The notes beneath the pieces are model-generated. The model was not told the origin of the DNA, made no database searches, and worked only from the letters and a program-made list of their open reading frames with translations. From Bacteroidota bacterium (GTDB taxonomy: Bacteria > Bacteroidota > Bacteroidia > Flavobacteriales_D > Sanyastnellaceae): 6,036 nucleotides of DNA. A program made the position numbers and the translations under genes. The first letter of the stretch is position 1, and the number at the start of each line of letters is the position of its first letter. Location: contig JAQCID010000074.1 in the NCBI GenBank assembly GCA_027618855.1, positions 1 through 6,036 on the forward strand. The letters run 5' to 3'. Positions 1-5,327 of the stretch are shown here, piece after piece.

Positions 1-249
1 TTTGCCTTTGCTGATGATGGGGTTTAAGGTGTCACATGAAAAGTCTGAATCTTCGTAGGGAAGATTTGACAAATAACCCGATGAATACAAAGCAGACAAG
101 TGGATGACATGATTCCCAAGAGCGACTCCTGGACGTGGAGAAAGCTCAGAAGTGGAGAAAATTCCGAAGGGCAAATTCTGGATTTGGAAGTCGTGGCCTG
201 TAGGGACTTTAAGCCAAGAACTAAGTTTGGGGTTGTTTGCTTCAATCAT
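1..249 (-). CDS. fahA: Fumarylacetoacetase, N-terminal part (runs off left edge)
   Basis: Fumarylacetoacetase hydrolyses 4-fumarylacetoacetate to fumarate and acetoacetate, the last step of tyrosine/homogentisate breakdown in the cytoplasm. Reading the minus strand from ATG at 249-247 gives 83 codons with no stop up to the edge. The product contains DFQIQNLPFGIFST (residues 20-33) followed by PRPGVALGNHVIHLSAL (39-55), which closely matches the N-terminal SH3-like domain of the family (FPIQNLPYGVFST... RIGVAIGDQILDLS). The metal-binding and catalytic residues lie in the C-terminal domain, outside the window; the family is usually a little over 400 residues, so only about a fifth is visible. 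A GAGG lies 12 bases before the ATG (262-265 on the complement), rather distant for a ribosome binding site. The gene is divergent from rsh and has no evident functional link to it. Family assignment rests on motif recall, not on a search. Confidence 0.88.
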   Translation of the reverse strand, partial: MIEANNPKLSSWLKVPTGHDFQIQNLPFGIFSTSELSPRPGVALGNHVIHLSALYSSGYLSNLPYEDSDFSCDTLNPIISKGK

Positions 250-297
250 AATGCGAAATTACCTCATCAAAGTCAGTAAAACGAAGGATGAATTAAG

Positions 298-305
298 TAG
301 ATTTG
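298..305 (+). promoter_or_regulatory. Possible Bacteroidota -7 promoter box for rsh (TAGATTTG)
   Basis: TAGATTTG fits the TAnnTTTG consensus exactly. It lies 18 bases before the preferred rsh ATG, which would give a very short leader of roughly ten bases. There is no clear -33 TTTG. Such an octamer is expected a few times by chance in 6 kb on two strands, and one also occurs inside the rsh coding region (1535-1542), so the call rests on position more than on the match itself. Confidence 0.28.
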
Positions 306-310
306 GTAAC

Positions 311-313
311 AGG
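311..313 (+). promoter_or_regulatory. Weak ribosome binding site (AGG) supporting the rsh ATG at 324
   Basis: AGG within ACAGGAAAAAGC ends ten bases before ATG 324. It favours this start over the in-frame TTG at 303, which lies upstream of it and inside the putative -7 box. The A-rich stretch between AGG and ATG is also typical of Bacteroidota start regions. Confidence 0.35.
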
Positions 314-323
314 AAAAAGCGCA

Positions 324-2540
324 ATGAAAATAGACGTAGAAGAAGAGAAGAAAGAGATCCTGAGGAGGTATAGAGGGCTTCTACGTGCTGCAAAAAATAG
401 CCGCACAAGGGAGGAGAGGAAAGCGATACGCAAGGCCTTTGATTTGGCACTTGAATTGCACTCTGAACAAAGGCGTAAAAGTGGAGAGCCCTATATATAT
501 CATCCAATTAGCGTTGCAAAAGTGGTGGCAGGAGAGCTTGGGTTAGATACAACCTCTATTGTTTGTGCCCTGCTTCACGACACTGTTGAAGACACAAATT
601 TGACGCTAGATGAAGTTGAAAATGGGTTCGGGAATAAAGCCAGAAACATCGTTGATGGGCTGACGAAGATGAGTGGCGTATTTGAACCTGGAACAAGTGC
701 GCAAGCTGAAAACTTCAGAAAGATGCTTCTTACGCTCAGTGACGATGTAAGGGTGATCTTAATCAAGCTCGCAGATAGACTTGACAATATGCGGACACTC
801 CAATTTATGAGTCCGGATAAGCAACAAAAAATTGCCTCTGAGACCTTGTATATGTACGCACCACTTGCACATCGTTTGGGACTGTATGCCATAAAAAGTG
901 AGCTTGAGGATCTTTCTCTCAAGTATAAAGAAACCGAGGAATACGAATTAATCTCAACCAGATTAAGAAAAACACAGGCTGTAAGAGCGAGGTTTATCCG
1001 AAGCTTTTGTGCGCCGATTAAAAGAGAACTCGAAGAGGCAGGAATCAAGTACGAGATTAAAGGAAGGCCCAAATCAATTTTCAGCATTTGGACCAAAATG
1101 CAGAAACAAAAAGTCACATTTGAGGAAGTCTATGATGTGTTTGCTGTCCGGATTGTCATTAACACAGAAAGAGCGAAAGAGAAAACTGAGATTTGGAGAG
1201 CCTACTCTATCGTGACGGATTTCTACCAACCAAACCCGGACAGACTGAGAGATTGGATCAGCTTGCCCAAAGGAAATGGCTACGAATCACTACATACCAC
1301 CGTCATGTCTCCAACTGGCAAATGGGTGGAAATTCAGATTCGAAGTGAGCGAATGGATGAAGTTGCGGAAAAAGGATTCGCGGCACATTGGAAATACAAA
1401 GAAGGAAATAAAGAGACCGAAGCGGGAAATCAAATCGATACCTGGTTGAATCAAATCCGGGAGATTTTAGAAGGCAATCAAGACGATGCGCTCGCATTTA
1501 TTGATGAGTTCAAGATGAACTTAACGACGAGCGATATTTTTGTTTTTACGCCGAATGGAGATATGATTACCCTCCCGAAAGGGGCGACGATTTTGGACTT
1601 TGCGTTCCGCATTCACACGAAGGTCGGTTCACAATGTATCGGAGGCAAAGTGAATCACAAGCTTGTGCCCTTGAGTTATCAACTGAATAGCGGAGACCAA
1701 ATCCAGATCATCACCTCTCGCAAACAGATACCGAAAGAGGATTGGGTGAATTATGTGGTAACGGCACATGCCAGACAGAAAATAAAACATTCCCTAAAAG
1801 AAGTTGAGCGGTCCAAATCCATTGAAGGAAAAGAAACATTCAAAAAGTGGGCGAAAAAGAAGGGTGTGTTATTCATAGAATCAAACATCATCTCTCTTTA
1901 TAGGAGACTTAAATACGATTCTGCCCAAGAGATGTATTTTCTCATCTCGAATGGAACCCTCGAATTAGATAGCATCACAGGATATGAATTAAAACAAGGT
2001 AAATTACTTTGGGAAAAAGGTCCTCAGCCAGATACCTCTAAAAAAACCGAAGTCTCTGAAAAGTACATCCCCAACGCAAAAGAGGATACGCTTCTCATAG
2101 GCGAGAGTATGCAGAAACTAGATTACACGCTGTCAAAGTGTTGCAACCCTATTGCAGGAGATGATGTTTTCGGCTTTATAACCGTTATCGGAGGCATTCG
2201 GGTTCACAGACGCAATTGTCCCAATGCAACGAATATGCTTTCCAAATATGCGTATCGGATGATGAAAGCACGATGGACCAGTAAAGCACAAACTCAGTTC
2301 AAAGTGAAGCTACAAATTACCGGAATCGATGATGTGGGACTCGTAAATCAACTCACTGAAGTGATCTCTGGGGACATGCAAGTCAATATGATTGCAATAA
2401 GCATGGAATCTAAGGATGGGATTTTTGAGGGAAACATAACAGCTCTTCTAATGAATACAACACATTTAAGAGATGTCATAGAAAAGTTGAAAAATGTTAA
2501 TGGAGTTCATACTGTTGAGAGGGTAGACGAAGAACGATAG
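324..2540 (+). CDS. rsh: Bifunctional (p)ppGpp synthetase/hydrolase, long RelA/SpoT homologue
   Basis: Makes (p)ppGpp from ATP and GDP/GTP and hydrolyses it back, setting the stringent response in the cytoplasm, partly on ribosomes. From ATG 324 the protein has 738 residues, normal for a long RSH. Domains in order: HD hydrolase (about 30-200) with metal ligands apparently intact (H60 in YIYHP, H85-D86 in LLHDTVEDT, D151 in LADRL) and E89-D90; synthetase (about 225-360) with GRPKSIFSIWTKM, D271 in YDVFAVRI, GNGYESLHTT and E336 in VEIQIRS; TGS (about 403-464); helical linker; zinc-finger-like segment with C606, C607, H628 and C632; C-terminal ACT domain (about 655-735). Both catalytic centres look active, so it is probably the main enzyme of this cell rather than a hydrolase-dead RelA. 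An in-frame TTG at 303 would add seven residues, but ATG 324 has a better upstream AGG and begins MKIDVEEEKK as I expect of homologues. The next gene follows after 25 bp, suggesting an operon. Confidence 0.96.
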   Translation: MKIDVEEEKKEILRRYRGLLRAAKNSRTREERKAIRKAFDLALELHSEQRRKSGEPYIYHPISVAKVVAGELGLDTTSIVCALLHDTVEDTNLTLDEVENGFGNKARNIVDGLTKMSGVFEPGTSAQAENFRKMLLTLSDDVRVILIKLADRLDNMRTLQFMSPDKQQKIASETLYMYAPLAHRLGLYAIKSELEDLSLKYKETEEYELISTRLRKTQAVRARFIRSFCAPIKRELEEAGIKYEIKGRPKSIFSIWTKMQKQKVTFEEVYDVFAVRIVINTERAKEKTEIWRAYSIVTDFYQPNPDRLRDWISLPKGNGYESLHTTVMSPTGKWVEIQIRSERMDEVAEKGFAAHWKYKEGNKETEAGNQIDTWLNQIREILEGNQDDALAFIDEFKMNLTTSDIFVFTPNGDMITLPKGATILDFAFRIHTKVGSQCIGGKVNHKLVPLSYQLNSGDQIQIITSRKQIPKEDWVNYVVTAHARQKIKHSLKEVERSKSIEGKETFKKWAKKKGVLFIESNIISLYRRLKYDSAQEMYFLISNGTLELDSITGYELKQGKLLWEKGPQPDTSKKTEVSEKYIPNAKEDTLLIGESMQKLDYTLSKCCNPIAGDDVFGFITVIGGIRVHRRNCPNATNMLSKYAYRMMKARWTSKAQTQFKVKLQITGIDDVGLVNQLTEVISGDMQVNMIAISMESKDGIFEGNITALLMNTTHLRDVIEKLKNVNGVHTVERVDEER

Positions 2541-2542
2541 GT

Positions 2543-2550
2543 TACATTTG
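2543..2550 (+). promoter_or_regulatory. Possible -7 promoter box before the Fur-family gene (TACATTTG)
   Basis: TACATTTG is another exact TAnnTTTG match, sitting in the short gap between the rsh stop and the regulator's ATG, 15 bases before that ATG. No good -33 TTTG is present (a GTTG at 2514-2517 is too far upstream). It could give the regulator, purA and the sulfur genes an rsh-independent promoter, but a chance match is quite possible. Confidence 0.22.
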
Positions 2551-2565
2551 CCACTGCAAAAGACA

Positions 2566-3024
2566 ATGTCAAGCGACGAAATATTAAACCAAGCGAGAGA
2601 GATTTTCGAGGTGTACCTCGAACAAAATGGGCACCGTAAAACGCCTGAGCGCTTTGCCATACTCCATGAAATCTATACCTACTATGGTCATTTTGATGTC
2701 GAGACGCTTTTTTTGCGCATGCAAAACAGTGATTGCCGTGTTTCAAGAGCGACTCTTTACAACACGATGGAGCTATTAATAGATTGTAATTTGGTCCGAA
2801 AACATCAGTTTGGTGACAACGTCGCTCAGTATGAGAAATGCCACAGAGTAGGGCAACACGACCATGTAATCATTGCCGATACTGGCGAAGTTCTCGAGTT
2901 TTGCGACCCTAGAATTCAGCAGATAAAAACAACTTTAGAGGAGTTATTCGACATTGAAATCCTCCATCACTCATTAAATATCTATGCGCGAAAGCGTAAA
3001 AACAAACAGAAGCATGAAGGCTGA
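2566..3024 (+). CDS. Fur-family transcriptional regulator
   Basis: Metal- or peroxide-responsive DNA-binding repressor of the Fur/PerR/Zur superfamily; the sequence does not say which signal it senses. With ATG 2566 the protein has 152 residues, about the family norm. The N-terminal winged-helix domain has NGHRKTPERFAIL (21-33), HFDVETL (42-48) and recognition helix RVSRATLYNTMELL (58-71). The C-terminal dimerisation/metal domain has E90, QHDH (97-100), E111 in LEF, and HHSL (134-137), positions matching regulatory metal ligands of Fur. The two CxxC pairs that hold structural zinc in many Fur proteins are absent: the first site reads IADTG and the C-terminus is a basic tail. An in-frame TTG at 2548, with AGG six bases upstream, would add six residues; I prefer the ATG. 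It lies between rsh and purA, overlapping purA by 11 bp, an arrangement I recall from many Bacteroidota. Confidence 0.93.
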   Translation: MSSDEILNQAREIFEVYLEQNGHRKTPERFAILHEIYTYYGHFDVETLFLRMQNSDCRVSRATLYNTMELLIDCNLVRKHQFGDNVAQYEKCHRVGQHDHVIIADTGEVLEFCDPRIQQIKTTLEELFDIEILHHSLNIYARKRKNKQKHEG

Positions 3025-4297
3025 CGTACTACTTGGGCTCCAATGGGGCGACGAAGGAAAAGGTAAAATTGTAGATGTTCTCACACCTAAATACAGTGTA
3101 ATCGCAAGGTTTCAGGGAGGACCAAATGCGGGACACACGTTAATTTTTGACGGTAAAAAACACGTGTTACATACTATTCCTAGTGGGATATTTCGTGACA
3201 ACACCTTAAATGTTATAGGCAATGGGGTGGTGATTGACCCTGTTATTTTCCAACGAGAAGTGGAGGGGCTGTTAAAGAGTGGAGTCAGTCCATTTGATTC
3301 TCTCGTCATTTCACGCAAAGCACATTTAATCATGCCGACACACGGACATTTAGATGCTGCTTCAGAACAGGCGAAAGGAAAAGCAAAAATCGGATCTACA
3401 TTAAAGGGAATTGGTCCAGCATACATGGATAAAACCGGAAGAAATGGTTTGCGAATTGGTGATGTCGAAAGCCCCTTATTTAAGGAGCGATTCGCACAAT
3501 TGCGTGACAAACATGCGCATATTTTAGAGCAGTACCCGAACTACGAATATGATTTAACCGATTCCGAGACAAAGTGGCTCGAGGCTATTGAGTTTCTTAA
3601 GAAATTTAAATTTATAGATAGCGAACACGTTTTAAATAACACCTTAAAAAGTGGCAAAGGCATCCTCGCTGAGGGTGCCCAGGGAACCATGTTAGACATT
3701 GATTTCGGAACATACCCATTTGTGACATCTTCAAATACAATTACTGCGGGTGCGTGTATTGGCTTAGGACTTCCTCCAAATAAAATTGGTGAAGTTTTCG
3801 GCATCTTCAAAGCATATTGTACACGTGTAGGTTCAGGACCTTTCCCCACTGAGCTTCTGGAAGAAACCGGAGGAAAACTGAGAGCAGCAGGGAGTGAATT
3901 CGGCGCAACAACAGGTAGACCCCGCAGGTGTGGCTGGTTAGATTTACCCCAATTAAAGTATGCGATTATGGTGAATGGAGTGACTCAGCTGTGTTTGATG
4001 AAAGCGGATGTATTGGGCGGATTTGACAAAATTCAAGTGTGTACCCATTACATCTATCAAGGTGAAAAAATTGATTATCTCCCTTACGGAATTGAACCAA
4101 ATGAAGTTCAACCCGTATATAAAACATTTGAATGTTGGCCTGGAGATCTTACTGGTTTGAGAAATGTCGAGAATATTCCCGACTCTCTGAAGGCATATGT
4201 GAAAATGATCGAGGAAGAAACAGGTGTTCCTATCTCCATTTTAAGTGTGGGTCCAGATAGAGAACAAACGCTTATACTCAATGATGATTTAAAATGA
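3014..4297 (+). CDS. purA: Adenylosuccinate synthetase
   Basis: Catalyses GTP + IMP + aspartate to adenylosuccinate + GDP + Pi, the first committed step from IMP to AMP, in the cytoplasm. With ATG 3014 the protein has 427 residues, the usual family length. Clear motifs: GLQWGDEGKGK (8-18, GTP-binding loop with catalytic D13), GGPNAGHT (35-42, catalytic H41), GSTLKGIGPAYMDK (127-140), EGAQGTMLDIDFGTYPFVTS (220-239), ATTGRPRRCGWLD (298-310, aspartate/IMP-binding loop), KADVL (330-334) and SVGPDREQT (411-419, guanine-binding end). An ATG at 2984 in the same frame would add ten basic residues from inside the regulator gene and break the standard start, so 3014 is preferred; it overlaps the preceding gene by 11 bp. 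The stop overlaps the next start as ATGA, pointing to translational coupling. PurA is inhibited by ppGpp in other bacteria (established), notable because the ppGpp enzyme is two genes upstream. Confidence 0.97.
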   Translation: MKADVLLGLQWGDEGKGKIVDVLTPKYSVIARFQGGPNAGHTLIFDGKKHVLHTIPSGIFRDNTLNVIGNGVVIDPVIFQREVEGLLKSGVSPFDSLVISRKAHLIMPTHGHLDAASEQAKGKAKIGSTLKGIGPAYMDKTGRNGLRIGDVESPLFKERFAQLRDKHAHILEQYPNYEYDLTDSETKWLEAIEFLKKFKFIDSEHVLNNTLKSGKGILAEGAQGTMLDIDFGTYPFVTSSNTITAGACIGLGLPPNKIGEVFGIFKAYCTRVGSGPFPTELLEETGGKLRAAGSEFGATTGRPRRCGWLDLPQLKYAIMVNGVTQLCLMKADVLGGFDKIQVCTHYIYQGEKIDYLPYGIEPNEVQPVYKTFECWPGDLTGLRNVENIPDSLKAYVKMIEEETGVPISILSVGPDREQTLILNDDLK

Positions 4298-5094
4298 TTT
4301 ACTGGTTTACAGGCCAGCCCGGCCATGGCAAAACAACGCTGGCACTTGCTCTAGTGAAACAACTTAGACGACAAGGGTATGCTCCTTTCCACATTGATGG
4401 AGACGACCTGAGGGAATTGATTACGAATCAAGATTATTCTAGACAGGGTCGTGAAGCCAATATTCGTCGGGCTCAAAACATCGCACAATATCTTCATGCA
4501 CAAGAAGAAATTGTCGTGGTCTCATTCGTGTCACCATATAGGGAGATCCGAGAAGAGTTGAAATCAGCCACAGAGGTCACCGAGATCTATGTTCACACAA
4601 AAGAAGTGCGGGGGAAAGAAAACCGACATGTAAAGGATTTCGAAGCGCCACTTTCTCGCTTTATAGATCTTGACACTACAAATAAGAACGTGCCAGATTG
4701 TGTTTCTCACATTCTAGAATCTGCACCAGTCCCTTCAAAAGAATTAAAGACCTTAGACAAAAGGAAGACTTTGGCAGTGGACTTTGATGGGGTGATTCAC
4801 AGATATAGCAAGGGCTTCCAAGGCCTCGAAAATGCGTATGACCCACCAATGGATGGGGCGCGTGAAGTATTACAGAGGCTTAAAGAAAAAGGCTATGTTC
4901 TGAAAATAATGAGTTCTAGACCTGCGCTCGTCATTGAAGAGTGGCTTGAAAAATATGAGATGTCTCATTTGTTTGAGAACGTGAGCAATAGCAAGTTTGC
5001 AGCCACTGTTTACATCGACGATAGGGGATTTCATTTCACAAACTGGGCAACAGTTGAAGAAAAACTCGCTTTACACCCTAAATTCACACAATAA
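4294..5094 (+). CDS. cysC: Compact APS-kinase-like domain fused to a HAD phosphatase-like domain
   Basis: A 266-residue two-domain protein. Residues 1-145 form a P-loop kinase related to adenylylsulfate kinase (APS + ATP to PAPS + ADP): Walker A GQPGHGKTT (7-15), IDGDDLR (34-40), GREANIRRAQ (52-61), SFVSPYREIRE (77-87) and FEAP (116-119), all alignable with CysC. The usual RDPKGLYKKAR...FTGID lid segment is missing; between the VYV-like strand and the EAP motif it is about 18 residues shorter than E. coli CysC as I recall it. Residues 157-250 form a HAD domain: motif I AVDFDGVIH (161-169; D163 nucleophile, D165 acid/base), PPMDGAREVL (184-193), MSSRP (206-210), probable motif III K234, and motif IV YIDDR (240-244). 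No cap insertion is evident. The gene overlaps purA by 4 bp and precedes a DUF2061 gene and cysD, supporting a sulfate-activation role. The HAD substrate is unknown; 3'-phosphoadenosine nucleotides are my inference. A polynucleotide kinase/phosphatase-like enzyme is a less likely alternative. The frame ends in three consecutive stops. Confidence 0.88.
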   Translation: MIYWFTGQPGHGKTTLALALVKQLRRQGYAPFHIDGDDLRELITNQDYSRQGREANIRRAQNIAQYLHAQEEIVVVSFVSPYREIREELKSATEVTEIYVHTKEVRGKENRHVKDFEAPLSRFIDLDTTNKNVPDCVSHILESAPVPSKELKTLDKRKTLAVDFDGVIHRYSKGFQGLENAYDPPMDGAREVLQRLKEKGYVLKIMSSRPALVIEEWLEKYEMSHLFENVSNSKFAATVYIDDRGFHFTNWATVEEKLALHPKFTQ

Positions 5095-5100
5095 TAGTAG
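5092..5100 (+). other. Three tandem in-frame stop codons ending the kinase-HAD gene
   Basis: The frame of the kinase-HAD gene ends TAA TAG TAG, three stops in a row. The last TAG also supplies the AG of the ribosome binding site for the next gene (AGG at 5099-5101). Extra stops guard against readthrough, though chance in an AT-rich spacer is an adequate explanation. Confidence 0.9.
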
Positions 5101-5101
5101 G
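5099..5101 (+). promoter_or_regulatory. Ribosome binding site (AGG) of the DUF2061 gene
   Basis: TAGG ends seven bases before ATG 5109, a good spacing and better than most start regions in this window. It fixes the start of the small membrane protein. Confidence 0.5.
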
Positions 5102-5108
5102 ATTTAAA

Positions 5109-5327
5109 ATGGACGCAAAGAAATCACGTATTAGGCACATCGCAAAGACAATAACGTGGCGCATAATCGCATCGCTTACGACGTTTATTTTGGCCTTTAT
5201 TTTTACAAAGAATCTGGAGAAATCTTTGTGGTTAATGGGCATAGAGATGGTCCTTAAATTGTTGCTCTATTACTATCATGAAAGAGCATGGTTTAAATAC
5301 AGCAACCTAGGTCGAGATGAAGAATAA
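5109..5327 (+). CDS. Small DUF2061 membrane protein of a sulfate-activation cluster
   Basis: A 72-residue protein of the DUF2061 family, recognised from the AKTITWRIIAS segment (12-22) and the EMVLKLLLYYYHERAW end (46-61). Two hydrophobic stretches, about 17-33 and 40-57, predict two inner-membrane helices joined by a short loop (TKNLEKS). The N-terminus is basic (KKSRIRHIAK) and the C-terminus acidic (GRDEE), so by the positive-inside tendency both ends are probably cytoplasmic. Its molecular function is unknown. I recall DUF2061 beside, and sometimes fused to, sulfate-activation enzymes such as APS kinase, which fits its place between the CysC-like gene and cysD. It could anchor or recruit the activation enzymes at the membrane or serve sulfate uptake; both are guesses. 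It starts 14 bp after the upstream stop and overlaps or abuts cysD. Confidence 0.88.
   Translation: MDAKKSRIRHIAKTITWRIIASLTTFILAFIFTKNLEKSLWLMGIEMVLKLLLYYYHERAWFKYSNLGRDEE
5309..5311 (+). promoter_or_regulatory. Ribosome binding site (AGG) favouring the earlier cysD start
   Basis: AGG ends five bases before the ATG at 5317 and lies inside the end of the DUF2061 gene. No equally good site precedes the alternative ATG at 5329, where only a weak GAAGA is present. Confidence 0.35.

Larger units (their letters stand above)
250..323. promoter_or_regulatory. Divergent intergenic region between fumarylacetoacetase and rsh
   Basis: This 74-bp gap separates two divergently read genes, so it must hold the promoter of each unless transcription starts elsewhere. 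On the plus strand there is a perfect match to the Bacteroidota -7 element TAnnTTTG (298-305). On the minus strand the best candidates are one-mismatch boxes: TGACTTTG (complement of 268-275) and TAATTTCG just before the fumarylacetoacetase ATG. I see no convincing TTTG -33 element at the right distance for either direction, no operator-like palindrome and no hairpin. Confidence 0.45.

Noticed and set aside
24..245. 73-codon minus-strand frame near the left edge
   Set aside because: It is in another frame of the fumarylacetoacetase start region; the 249-to-1 frame carries the family motifs.
303..323. TTG at 303 as the rsh start, adding seven residues
   Set aside because: ATG 324 has an AGG ten bases upstream and gives the expected N-terminus; the TTG lies inside a promoter-like box.
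774..800. Asp in place of the common His in the RSH motif ADRLDNMRTL as a sign of a dead hydrolase
   Set aside because: The metal-binding Asp is the one in ADR and is present; the following position appears to vary between lineages, and all other HD residues are intact.
575..1117. 180-codon open frame antisense to rsh
   Set aside because: Its product shows no recognisable motif and it lies fully opposite an intact, well-conserved gene; it is a shadow of rsh codon use.
1535..1542. TATTTTTG as an internal promoter box
   Set aside because: It lies mid-gene in rsh with no start region downstream; used only as an example of a chance match.
2984..3013. ATG at 2984 as the purA start
   Set aside because: It adds ten basic residues encoded within the Fur-family gene; PurA proteins begin just before the V-x-x-G-x-QWGDEGKGK segment, matching ATG 3014.
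4294..5094. Kinase-HAD gene as a phage polynucleotide kinase
   Set aside because: The kinase half carries APS-kinase motifs (NIRRAQ, SFVSPYRE, FEAP) and the gene sits beside cysD; no phage genes are nearby. Kept only as an alternative.
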